A stretch of DNA of 64,000 nucleotides from Callaeas wilsoni (lineage: Eukaryota > Chordata > Aves > Passeriformes > Callaeidae). The stretch covers positions 90,140 to 154,139 of the forward strand of contig VWPU01009676.1 of NCBI GenBank assembly GCA_013398955.1, read 5' to 3'. The notes beneath the pieces are model-generated. The model did no database searches and was not told the DNA's origin. It was given only the letters and a program-made list of their open reading frames with translations. Shown here one piece after another: positions 37,001 to 48,913 of the stretch. The position numbers were made by a program, and so were the translations under genes. How positions within the stretch are numbered: position 1 is the stretch's first letter; every line of letters starts with the position of its first letter.

Positions 37001-40000
37001 GGACAAGTGCCTCCAAGCAAATAGTCATGGGAGGCACAAAACAGGATAGGGACAGGGAGGAAGATTTAAAACTTCCCCCCATCCTCCACACCCCTTTCTC
37101 AGAGATCTTGATGGCGTTATTAATAATACTAATGCTTTTCTTGGGGAAGAAGGGGGAAAGCATTTGATAAGAATCTGATTATATGTTTCTATATTTAAGA
37201 AGGGAAATTTTTTGATGCTGAAATGGGAAAAAATAGTGGTTTACTCTATTAAAATTGGCAAGTACTTAGCGTAATCTAGTGATTAAAGCAGTATTTTCCT
37301 GGTACACTTGTAAATCATAAATTCCCACTGCAGAATGGCTCCCGTGGCATTTTGCCAATTAACCTTTGTGTGCTTTGATCTTGCTTTGACTCGAGAAGTT
37401 CAGGCTGTTCCCTGGCTTGTTTAGCTGTTGCTGTTAACAAAACGCTTGCTGTTTGAAATACACAGTATTTAGCATCCATGTATTTCTTAGCCTTCAGGTC
37501 TCCGAGCACATGCAATATTGATGCCTTGTGGATCATAGAAAAAGCCTGACTCATTAGTGAAGAGATATTAAATAAACATCCCCAAAGAAAGCAAACAAGC
37601 TTGGCCATTACGAAGACTATTTTTCAGCCTGAACTGCGCTAGCAGAGGCATAGGAAATGAGAGCTTAGTGAACTGGAGAGAGGAATCATGCTATGTTCAC
37701 ATGGAGCCAAGATATGTATCCCCTGCTTGCCTTGCAGTCAGCACTGGGGTGCAGCCGAGAGGAGTGGGGACCTGCTCTGCCTCCTGTCCTGCCTTTCCCA
37801 GATGCAAGATGCTGAGGATGGGGCTTGCAGAAAATCTTCCTGCCTGGTGTCTGGCAACAAGCAGGCAGCAAGCACAGCCTTTCTGCAAAGCACTGCAACC
37901 ATGATGGCTAATGCATGCACAAGTCCATCCTCATTCCCCCTGGGTCTCATCCAAGTTCTGTCTTTGGCTTACATGTTCTCTTTTCTTCACCTCTTAAGAG
38001 AATAATGGATGATATTTACCTTTCTTCTTCCCTCCCATAGGCAGTTCTGAGGCCAAGGGCTGAAACCACTAGCTAAGATAAAAATACTTGGAGATAAAAA
38101 ACTTACCACAAGCATTAAGTATTCTTAAATAGGCTGGATATATATTTTGCAAGCCACGTGACATTTATTATTTATAACTAATGACTATCTGAGAGTTTAG
38201 AAATATGAAAGACAATTTGCTCCCCATGTTCAGGGACTCTGAGTTCACATGAGTCCATCTCAGTCTGAAGTCTAAAAAAGTCCACTTTGCAATCTATAAG
38301 CAGCTTTAAAGCCTTCACGGGCCTTAAAGCATCAGGCTTAGCCAGTGGGGAAAAACTCTCCTGGAATAAGGTAGCTCTGACAGCAGAGAGCTAGAAAAGG
38401 GAAAGAGCTGATAAGAGCCAGCTCCTGCTCTTGATGCAGGTAGAGAAAGAAGAGTAGGTTTTCTAGAGGTAAAGCAGGCATGTCTGATTTGTCACCGCAT
38501 CAGCTAATAATTCTCAAATTTATTTACCCCAGGATCATCTTCACTTGACCAAATGGAAAACGTGACATTGCCTTACGGACACATGAAACAGTCAAACCTG
38601 TGAGTAGTCCTAACTCCACAGAACCTTGTACTCTGTCCTGTCTCTGTCATTGTGGCCTACATATCCATCCATTCAGCCACCAGCACCTGTTTGCTGCTGC
38701 TTCTCACTGGACCCACATCAGCCAAAACATGCTACAGAAGTTCTTTAAATTCATGTTTTCTTTCCATCCAAACCTCCAGTACCCACCCATGTGGAGAGAT
38801 GACAGCCCAGATGTCCCCTGTAACACAGAAAATGCCAGAAACACATTGAGATGTCTCCCAAAACACATTAACTCACTTTCCCTTCCCCCTACCAAAAAGT
38901 GCAAGCATTTCTCTTTTGTAAAGAAGGTGCCGGAAAACATAGTCCCTCCCTAAGACCAGTTGCCCTGTGGCGCATGTGGACAGACACCCCTTTTGCAAAC
39001 AATGGAAAAAGTTACTGTGTCTCCTGAGTTTCCACAGCAGCAGCTGTCCACCTGCTTGTGTCTGAACTTATAAAGCAAGCTTCCCCTTGCTCCATTTGGG
39101 TTGAGGCAGCAGGAGTGTTTCCCTGAGATGCTCAGCTGGAAGATGGGCCCCCAGGCCAAGGCTGGGGTGAATGGCAAGTCACGGGGCAAAGCTGGAGGCA
39201 GGTCAGTCTCCTTGGATCAGCACTTGGATCCAGGGGTAAACAGCTTGTTCCTGCTCGTTTGACATAACCACCTCCTATTAGTTCTCTTCAAATGGAGTTT
39301 CCCCCCATGCTGCCTTGCATATATAAGATGATTTGGGACAAAACCCCACCTTGCCACCTCCCTTCTGGCTGCCCATCCTTCCTTTAAGTGCCTTGCCTGG
39401 TTGCAAAGCTGGTGCGAGCTGTCAGCGTTGTACTGTGACTAATGTTCATTTTCTTGCACAATAGAATGCTCAGCTTCTTATTACCTAACTTCAGCCTTTC
39501 TGCCATCTTCTCATTTTCCCATTTATTTCATACATCCATTGCAAGTGATTAGCTCTTAGAAGTAGGAATTGCTAGTCTGGTTTCCTCAGGAAATAGGGCG
39601 ATAATGTTCTGTACATCCTCAGATAACTGTTGAACACACCAGTTGATTTAATTTGGCTGCTGGAGAGTGGGCTCAAAGCTAATTGAATTCCTGCAAGTTT
39701 TGTGCAAGTAGGCAGCCAGCTGGAGCAGAGAGGAACCCTGGAATCCCATGCCAGAAAGAAAAGTAGCAGATACATTTTATCTTAGTAGATACCAAAAAAT
39801 TCATAAGGTAGATAGAGTAGTTAGGCATCAAAAAAAGTGTCTCAATTTGTACCTCAAAATAATCACGAGAGACAAACCCACAAGAAACCTGGACTCTTCT
39901 AGTGTTTATTAGGTTACTTTTAGGTTGTTCACACTGTGATTGGGACAACAGTTTTAGATCCCTGAGAGGGATTTTTAACGTGTTACTGCAGACCATGAAA

Positions 40001-42486
40001 AAAATAACTATAATAATACTGATAAAGGCAGACAAAGAAAATCTAATCACCAAAGGTTCATCTGGCAACTGCAGGGCACAAAATCTCACCCCACAGTTTT
40101 TGTTTATTTTGCTGGCAGCAGATTCTTAGCCCTCACTGACTCCATTCCCCTTCCATGGACAACCTTAAAATTAGCCAGATGATGTGTAGACATGTGTGAT
40201 CCCACAAGAAATGAGCCGGCTTGGAAATGGCAAGTGCTAGATCTAAACCTGGCTCCAGGTTTCTAGCTCCTGACTGCTTACACAGCAAGGTTGGTAAGTA
40301 CCGAAATCAGTGTGATGTTTTGCATGGTGACATATACTTGCCCAGGAGTGAACAAAAGGGAGGATTTAACCACAGATTAAGTCTATTTTTTCCTGTAAAA
40401 CAGCACTTTTCCATTGTAAGGCAATTCCATAAAAAATAAAGATGAATAAAAATGAAAAGGCTTGTGCAGCAGTTTGGCTGACAGGTTTCATGCAGTAGTG
40501 CCATGTTACAGAGATAAACATCAGTGCTTAGCTTACAGATTGTCTCAACACCTGGAAGGCTGTTATAGAGACAGGTTTAATAATTAATTGCTATTTCTCT
40601 GAGACAATGTACCCTGGATCTCTGAAGGCGCATATTGCACACCAGGTAACAGGAGGAGTAGGCAAAAGAGACAAAAGCATTAGAAAAGATAAAAAGACTG
40701 AGATCAAATGACATTATTCCTCATGTCATGGTGGAAATGGGGCTATACTCAGCTGATCCTGCATGGAGGTTGCCTGAAGGTGTTTTGATATACTTGAGGT
40801 CGAAATATTTGTATTCCAAAGTTGCTTTTAAGCAAATGATATCATACAGCAGGTGGCAGGAAAGAAGATGGAAACAGATAAATTCCTTGATATTACTGTG
40901 TTGGGTTTATGTCATGTCACCATACACGGCTGAAGATATTGAGGAGCTGTTTTATAATGAGAAAAATATGATATCTGGAAATTATGTTGAAAGGTCTCTA
41001 CAGGATATGGTTTCTGTATGTACTATATATTTTTCTCATCTATGTTCAGCAGTACATTTTCCTGTGAAAGCTATAAACCTAGTGAAATTGAATGCTACAG
41101 TAAAGGGAGAAATAAGAAAAAATATTAATCTGCTGAGCTCCTTAATGACCACAACCCAAACCATAAACCTGGGCTGTATTCTGGCAGCAGAGGAGCACTA
41201 ACCCCAATTTCTATCTGTGCCTCAGGCACCTCCCCATGTCAGCTGCCATCACTTACTACATACTGGGGGCCTGTGTGTTATGATAGGGGTACTGAGAACA
41301 AAAGTAATGGTAGCTCATGGCACAGAGCTGCACATTCTGGTAGCAGTGCTGTTCTGCAAAGTCCAGTACAGAGGGTAATCTTATCATACAAGCTTATTTG
41401 ACAAAATGTGTATGTTTACTGATGTGAACATCCTGATCTTAATGAAACTGATGAAATGTGTTCATAATTTCCCTCATCTAAGATATCTACAAGGACAGGA
41501 CTAACTGCTGGTGCCTGCTGTGCTGGGTTTAGGCTGCCAGTGATCAGTGTGTCTTTTGTCATTAAGAAAATCCTGTTGACATCCTGGGCAAGATGCAAAT
41601 CGTCTCTTTCCCCAGGTTTTTATTGCTGAGGAGGATCTTGATTTCAGTGAGTCAGATAGTATTCTTTTGAGAACATGTTGGCTCAGATGGCTTTGAAAAA
41701 TATGTTTCCTTATGAATTGAAGCTGGCTCTCAAGCTTCTTTGGTAAGCACAGTGCACAAATTAAAATACTAATCATGGATCTGTGTAGTTAAACTACTTG
41801 TACAGATGAGTCTGATGCTGTTGGTTGCATTTTCCCATTGCTACTGCAAAAGGAAGGAACTCCTGAGCTGGAACAGGGGTTTAATAGAGGAAATTATTTG
41901 GGATTGCAACGGCCTCTCTAAGAGACGGTTGCTGAGGAAAAGCTCTGTTGGCAAGCTTCCTCTTGGTTTATGTCCAGATCCTCAAAGTATAAGTCATCCT
42001 AAGCCAACTGAATACTTTTATACTACCTGAGTTTCTTACCCTGTGCTTTATAGTCATTTCTGGTAGCTTTCATCTGTTAATGTGCAAAGGAAAACCATCC
42101 TAGGCTGAAGCACAGCATTTATCAAACAAGTTTGTAAATCTCTTCTCTGTAAGACTTTTGAACTAACTCATTTTGCCTGGCATAGAGACTTTAAAATATG
42201 TAATGGCAAGTTGTATGTGAAGAAGCAGTAGAAGCAAAATTGAAGTGTGCTTGTGGAGATGAGGGAGTCACTCTCCTGGTTTCGAAAGGCAGCAAATAAG
42301 TTGTGTGACTTCATAAAGTCTGTCTGGGCTTTTAAGCAAGTTCTGGAAGATGCAATTGTGAAAATTTGTAAAAATTGAACCCATTTCAATTTTGGTTCCA
42401 TCTCATTAAAACAGATTTTTTTCTATCTCTCCCTTAGCTAAAAGGGCTGACAGTCTTACTATGCACCACTGTTCCAGCACTAGTAA
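34001..42486. other. Intergenic, no gene seen
   Basis: The longest ORFs (34762-35283 on -, 173 codons; 40728-41201 on +, 157 codons) have no recognised family. The GC-richer part at 36120-36980 and 37680-37900 gives overlapping ORFs in several frames, which is typical of chance. Confidence 0.55.
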
Positions 42487-42680
42487 TAACATTCAGCATT
42501 TGCTGAGTACTTTACGTATTTCCACTGTTGGAAAAATATTAGCTCATTAAATCTCCCAGTATTTCTGTAATAAGAGCAGTCATTAGAATTGTCTTTATGG
42601 GCAGGAATAAGGGAGAACAGAAAGTTTAAGTGACCTAACCATAGCAAATTAGGGGCAAAATTTGGATGGTGCTCTTGATT
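42487..42680 (+). mobile_element. MIR-like SINE relic
   Basis: The stretch begins AACATTCAGCATTTGCTGAG, continues with ATTAGCTCATTAAATCTCCC and reaches GAAAGTTTAAGTGACCTAAC, matching the order of the MIR core and 3' region. The copy is diverged and its ends are approximate. Confidence 0.65.
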
Positions 42681-44018
42681 TCTGTATATCCTCTAAAGAC
42701 TCATGAAAATTATATTCCTTACTCATTCAGCTGAATAGCTGAATAATCTTGAGCTTTCTCTTAAAAAAACCCGGAGGACTGGTGTGGACTTGGATCTCTT
42801 AGGTAGTGGGATTTCAAGTTGCTGGAACTGATGTTTTTTTCTTCAAAACTCTTTGACACTAACCGTGAGGCACTGGAAAAATGTTAAGGCTGTTGAGTTT
42901 TCATGTCTAACTTTGCTAACTCTTGAATGAAATAGTAAATCCATACCAGAAGGAGTTACGGGTCTTTGCAGATCAGTGTTTGTAAAGCACACCAATCCTG
43001 ATGGAGCAATGGGGGCAGCTGTTCACTGGTGTGGCCGCTTTCCTGTTGAGTCACACAGTGTGTGCGCTGTGCCTCGTGGTGCTAATAGCATGGGAAGGGG
43101 AGTATGGACCTCCTCGGTCCTGGCAAACCTCTGCACTGAGCCTGATGGATGAGAGGGCTTGAGACAAACCAGCTTTGTGTTCATTCACGGCCCTCACCAT
43201 TCATAGCCATCGTGGCTTTGTGTCATACGTGTCCTCGGGAGATGGCTTTTAATAGGTGCCAGACTCAAAGCAAAGGCTGGATTGGATTTTCTGCCTTGTC
43301 ACTCATCTGGCTCAGCCACTGGCATGCCACTGCGCTTCTCCCTTATCCAAATCACAGTTGCCCTGGGTGGGCTCCTCCTTGCATCCTGAAACAACTGGTA
43401 GCCACATTAAAACAAAAAATGCTTCAAAGTGTGGGGGCAACCTTTTCCAGCTACCCAGCTTAATGTTTTCTGTGAAACATTAACTTTTAAAGTTTGATTG
43501 ACACTCCAAGGCCATCTGTATTTCCCATTGAGGCCTGTGCAATGATTGACTTTTTACTCAGTTGGTACTGATAAGAAAGGACCCTCTTTAGAATTTTAGT
43601 TCCTCTGTGGAGTTTTCTAGGAACTGGAGGTTGAGAGATTAATTTTATTGGGACAGTAAATTCTAAAGGAAAGACTGTGTCATTCTTCAACAATACTGCT
43701 TTCTGAGATGACAGCACAATAAATTACAGGTGTGCAGCAAATTCCTAAATGCAATCAGTTGACTCATGGTGCTGGGTGGATCAAATAAGAGCTGTGGCAA
43801 AGGGTTGGGTCACTGAAGTCACGTGGAAGCTTTACCAGTGCCTTAAGTCAGTACTTTCGATGAACAGTTGAAACTAAAAGCTCACACTGAAAAAAATTTC
43901 TTTTGTCAAAGGCAGCAACTCTGTGTGTTTTTGACAAAGAACTCTTCCAATCTAGCATATTTTAAAAAGTTTACCTCATGGGCTCAAGCCATTAACCTGT
44001 TAGGATTTTCATCGTTTT
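42681..44018. other. Intergenic, nothing recognised
   Basis: Short ORFs only; no repeat recognised between the MIR relic and the CR1 end. Confidence 0.55.
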
Positions 44019-44287
44019 AGTGATAGGACAAGGGGGAATCGCTTTAAACTGAAAGAGGGCAGATTTAGATTAGATTTGAGGAAGAAATTATTTACTGTGA
44101 GGCTGGAGAGGCACTGGAACAGGTTGCCCAGAGAAGCTGTGGATGCCCAATCCCTGAAGCGTTCAAGGCAAGGTTGGATGAGGCTCTGAGCAACTTGCTC
44201 TAATGGAAGGTGTCCCTGCCCATGGCAGGGCGTCTGGAACTCAATGATCTTTAAGGGCCCTCCCAAACCAAACCATTCTGTGATTCG
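44019..44287 (+). mobile_element. CR1 LINE 3' end, sense
   Basis: This is a nearly continuous CR1 3' terminus. It runs from GATAGGACAAGGGGGAATC through AGATTAGATTTGAGGAAGAA, GCACTGGAACAGGTTGCCCA and TGTCCCTGCCCATGGCAGGG to the terminal CCATTCTGTGATTC. The copy is 5'-truncated, as is usual for CR1. The 85-codon antisense ORF at 44009-44266 is its shadow. Confidence 0.93.
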
Positions 44288-45863
44288 GACTTAAATAACT
44301 GTCAGTGTCTGAACCTTCAAAGAAAAGAAAGGAAAAAGGTTTTTAAAAAGCCAAAAAAAGATAGCACAAGAGATCTCAAATATTTGCTACCTATTTAATG
44401 ATAAAGACAGGAAATTTCTGTTCTAACACCCTTGATTTTCTGCTTCCATCTTGAAGACTTGCTTATCCCTACATTTATGACCAAAATGCAAGTATTCTTG
44501 AATAATAAAATTATGTAGCCTCTTGCATTGCTTTTCAGTGCCCTGTACCCCAGCAGCAATGTATTGATGGTATATTTCATCAGGGATGCAATGGGGGTTG
44601 TAAACTGCTAGGTTTGGGAGCTGCTTCATAAAAGAGGGAGCAGGACCTGGAATCAGCAATCACACAGTGTCCCACTGCATTTATCCCGTCATATGCTAAT
44701 TCATGGATATTGAGTCCAGCAGGGACTGTTCATCTATGCTGAACTTCTGCTTATGTTGTATAATTTAACCTTTTTTCCTGCATCAGACCAAACAATCTGT
44801 GACTGCACAAGTATGTATTTTTAGAAACACCATTAATCTGGATTGAATAATTTCACATTATCAAGAATTCTGGAAAAAAAACTCAACAAAAAACAGCTTT
44901 GGAAAGCTATTCATGGGATTTTCCTAAATGTAACCAGGAGATAATTAGTGTGCCCAGGGTGATGCTAGAAGTCGTTAGCTAAAGCCAGGGAACAGAACCA
45001 GGTGAGTACACTCCCAGCCTGCGCCATCAGTATAAAAACATCCTTCCACTCCAATGTCCATAGAATGTTCTCAATCAAATTGAAATACACAATTTGTCTT
45101 TCTTAAACCATTGAGTGTTAGTTTCATTAAGTGCTCCTGTATGTGAGGCTTCACTGTGGGGTCTCTTACTGTTCTGGACTGTTTTCTAAGGTGAAAAGAT
45201 GCTTTTTAGAGAACTGACAGCCAACGTAAGACTAGGGTTCAGAAATGCTTAACTGGTTTTGTTGTCCTTTAAGTGTTTAACAATTAAGTAGCTGTGCTGC
45301 AGTCTTCTTTAACATGAGGCATTTTAGATGTGAGGAGGCAAGGGACACGGCTGCTTGGCTTGACCCCCTAGCTTGAACTATTTATACTTTTGACAGAATT
45401 AAGCATCATAAGGCGTGTTGACTGCAGGGCAGGTACTGATCAGAAAACAGAAATCTATTGTTACTCTTACTCAAGCAGATTTCCACTGTTTCTTATGCAA
45501 ATGAATCATAATTTAGCTCATTGGCTGTGCTTTCTAATCAAATGTAAACAAACAGACACACTCCTCTCTGTCCTTTTAAGGGGACATAATGTGTGTTCTT
45601 AAGAATTTGGGCCACAGGTTTTGAAGAGAAAATCTGCTTAGTGGCCTAGATATTCATAAAGCTGCTAGCAAATATAAAGAGAGAGATGAATGACAGATGT
45701 GCAGATGCAGTTAGGAGGAATTGTTACAGGCAGGAGAGTTGTTTGTCGCTGAGTGTGCTCCCCTGCTCACTCTACCCTCTTGCAGTGTGCTCTCTGTAGG
45801 GCTTCATGGGGACTGAATGCATTTATTCTGAAGTCCAAGTAACAAGTGTTACAGGGTGAAGGT

Positions 45864-45925
45864 CTTTGATACCAAAGATCATAAGAAAAGGAAGGGGGAA
45901 GGAAAGAAAGACAGGGGTATCAAAG
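45864..45925. repeat. Inverted repeat, 10-bp arms
   Basis: CTTTGATACC at 45864-45873 and its exact complement GGTATCAAAG at 45916-45925 enclose a purine-rich loop of 42 bases. Probably chance. Confidence 0.5.
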
Positions 45926-46104
45926 TCTCCATATGTTTATTATAATCCTAGCTTGAGAACCACTGAGCTGGAGCCTTCCTTAACCCTGTCAGTGAGGTCT
46001 CCTTGACAAAGCTACAGAAGTGGCCAACACGTTGTGGGCGCTTAGTTTCTCAGACATGGAGGCAGTTTTGATGTCTAAGGGCAGGTACAGTATTTTATCA
46101 ATTT

Positions 46105-46243
46105 AACAAAACAAAAAAAAAACCCCAAACCAAACCGACCAACCAAAAAAACCCCCATAACCAAAAGCAAACAAACAAAACCCCAGCCAACCAAAAAAAA
46201 CAAACAAAACCCCCCCAAAAAACCCCCCAAAACCCCAAACAAC
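46105..46243. repeat. A/C-only low-complexity tract
   Basis: About 140 bases almost entirely A and C, with CAAA, CCAAAA and CCCCAAAA-like units of changing length. The T/G complement is therefore on the - strand. No coding content. Confidence 0.9.
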
Positions 46244-48213
46244 TTAACTCATGATTTTACTAATTTAATTATTGGTTAAAAGTCTTTGTCCAAAGCACCA
46301 GCTAAGGCACTCATTTTAAACCTCAAATTGTTTTCACACTTACAAGTTTGAGACTAGACTAGCCCATCATCTTTTATATATGGGCAAGGCTCTTTAATTA
46401 ATTTTTTTAACCTCACTGTTTGCAACATTGAAATACGTATTATTTCTTTATGCCAGCTTTATCTTCTGGTAATGATACTGGCATAGCCTTTTCACAGTCT
46501 TTGAGTGTTTACTGCAGAGAAACCTATTCTGAACCATTTTTTCTCCTTCTTGGCTTCTTTATGGTTACTTATTAGGCTAAATCAGAAGAGAAAAAATCTT
46601 TCCCATACTTAATGGGCTTTGATGAGCCGTAAATTTAGACTCACCTCATGCTTTCAATATACTGGGAGTGAGGACTGATATGGGCAAGGGACTGTGAGCT
46701 ACAAGGTTCCTTTGCCTGGGTTAATAGTGATAGGAACATAGAGATCACTATTCAAAAAATAAACATTCTTAAAAGTAAGCCATCATAGAGAATGCATGTA
46801 TCCCTATAAAATAACACTAACTCAGTCACATAAGGCTGTATAAAATGTTGTTTGTTTTTTTTTTTTTTTCAGAGACTGCCTCCAGACAGTATAAAGAATT
46901 CACTGTATTTATCTGATTATAATTCTCTCCAGGAGCAAGTAATTTATTGTATTGTAAATCTGGCCACCTACCAGCAGTGAAAGCCTGTGCTTAGAGGAGC
47001 CCAGCTTTCCAAAGGACTAAAAAGCTGAGCTGGCATGCTAGTTCTGACTAGAGTAGACTATTTGCCTTCCTTAGAATTGGACCATATGATCAAACTTTAT
47101 CATTGTTTCATCTGATGAAGCAATATATAGCACAAAGATTGTGAAGCAAGTATGTTTAGTAATTTAACAAGCTGCAAATGTATTGTAGGATTTGATCCAA
47201 ACCCCACTGTAGTCCATGGAGAGGAATGGTTTCTCAAACACAGCTTGAATGAGACAGAGGGAGAAGTAAAAACAGTGGAGAACTTCAGGAAAAGAAGAGC
47301 AAAGCAAAAAAAGCAGAATAAAATCATGGGCTAATCAGCACTATGTCATAGCTCTCCCTCTTTAATCCCAATGTATGGTGGACACTATTTATATTATTTT
47401 TTCGTGTGTTCTCTATGGCAAGGCCACAGCTAGGAGCTTACCTGTTTCTGGAAGAGAAGCCCCCTGCACTAAGAGCTTGGCCAGCTGTGTGTAAGGTTGT
47501 CCTGTCCACACTAAACCTTGACAGAAAGATTTGCCTTTCCCCTACCTCAGACTTCCCTTGATAGGCAAATGGTGATGCCTTTGCCTTTCGGGCCTGCCCC
47601 TATCAGTCCCCTCCCAGGACTGTAGGCTCTTCATTTGTCTGCTGTTGTGCCACAAAACCTCTCTTTTGTCCTCTCATTGAGGATTCAGTCATGGCTCAGA
47701 AAGAGAGACAGCCGACCACTTTCTCTAGGAGTTCAGAGCTAATCTTAACATAATCTGTTGGCACGAAAAAAATAACTTCCTTGAATGAGATTGAATAAAA
47801 ATTAATGTGAATGCTTATACGATAAAGTATGGGTTTTGTTTATGGAATTATTCTTCAAGTCTTTGCATGTTCTCAATTTGCCTTTCTTCCAAGCGGAAAT
47901 TCAACCCAGGTCACAGAACTTTAACCTCCGTTACAACCACCAAACTTTTACTTCACTGAACTTTCTTCCTTGAAGCCAAAGTTCATTCTGTGTTTCAGTC
48001 CATTTTGTTTGCAGCTCCAGTCAAATGCACCAGATCTTCTTCAAGTACACAAAACAGGTCCACTGTGAAGCCAGAGTCACAAATGATCATGGAATTGCTC
48101 ATCTTCAAGATGGGTGTTTGCAAGAGAAAATGCTATTGGGAAAAGCAGCATGTCACCTGAGTAAATCCCTCTTCAGGAATTCAGGCTGTTAAGCCACTGG
48201 AAAGGTAGGGCAC

Positions 48214-48908
48214 TGTTATGAATGGATGTGTTTAGCTAAGTCTCTGCCTTTTGCCCAGGCCTCTGGCAGCAGGCAGGAGCTTTATTGGGGGGGCCAGCAC
48301 CTCAAGACCCACTTTTGTCACAAGTTCTTTAATAATGGCTGATTCGGTCTCTTATAGAATGAGTTATTTATTCAATAGACACAAAATCAACAGATATAAG
48401 ACTTAAAACAATCTATCTACTACACAGGAATAAATATAAAAAGAACCTACTAGTAGGTATATACAGCGCGAGGTTAAAGGTACCATTAATTTTACAGCTA
48501 GTGAAGAAATAATATAACTTAGGATTCAATGTATCTTACCATCCAATTGTTGGTGGGGCACACATCGAGATCCTTTCCCTCAATTCCCAGGAAAGTAACC
48601 GTGGAATCTGCGTCCAAACTCTGGGGAGAAGTCCCCCACACTCGCAGGGTGCGTGTGTAGAAGGCTTCTGCCTCCGTGATAACTCGTGTGTCTTTTATAG
48701 TTTGGAAAACAGTGTCTCTCAGTCAAGAATATCTCTGTTATCTCTTTCCTCATCTGCACTCCAGACTAAGATGTTGATTCTTAGCTGGGGTTTGAGCCCT
48801 TTTGGCACCAGAAAAGCCCCCTTGCTGGGCCTTTCAGCCCCTGGGTTATCTCTTCCATATCTGCACCAACTACGTGTGGTAGAGAGGGGGAGGATATGTC
48901 CTGCCACA
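48214..48908 (-). mobile_element. Second solo LTR (endogenous retrovirus, family not recognised), antisense
   Basis: A 695-bp block beginning TGTTATGAATGG and ending GTCCTGCCACA (TG...CA). It is flanked by GGCAC (48209-48213) and GGTAC (48909-48913), 4 of 5 bases matching. On the - strand a good TATAAAA box lies at 48693-48699 and an AATAAA at 48367-48372, about 330 bases downstream. That is the promoter-R-poly(A) order expected of an LTR. No internal retroviral coding sequence adjoins it. The family could not be named without a repeat library. The ORFs 48702-48935 and 48719-48907 lie in its U3 and are not genes. Confidence 0.72.
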
Positions 48909-48913
48909 GGTAC

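Larger units (their letters stand above)
44288..48208. other. Intergenic, no gene seen
   Basis: Holds the A/C tract (46105-46243) and the small inverted repeat at 45864. No coding signal. Confidence 0.6.

Noticed and set aside
37686..38005. Cluster of overlapping ORFs in five frames
   Set aside because: Several frames open at once points to local composition, not coding.
40728..41201. 157-codon ORF on the + strand
   Set aside because: No family recognised, no splice or promoter context, no supporting neighbour.
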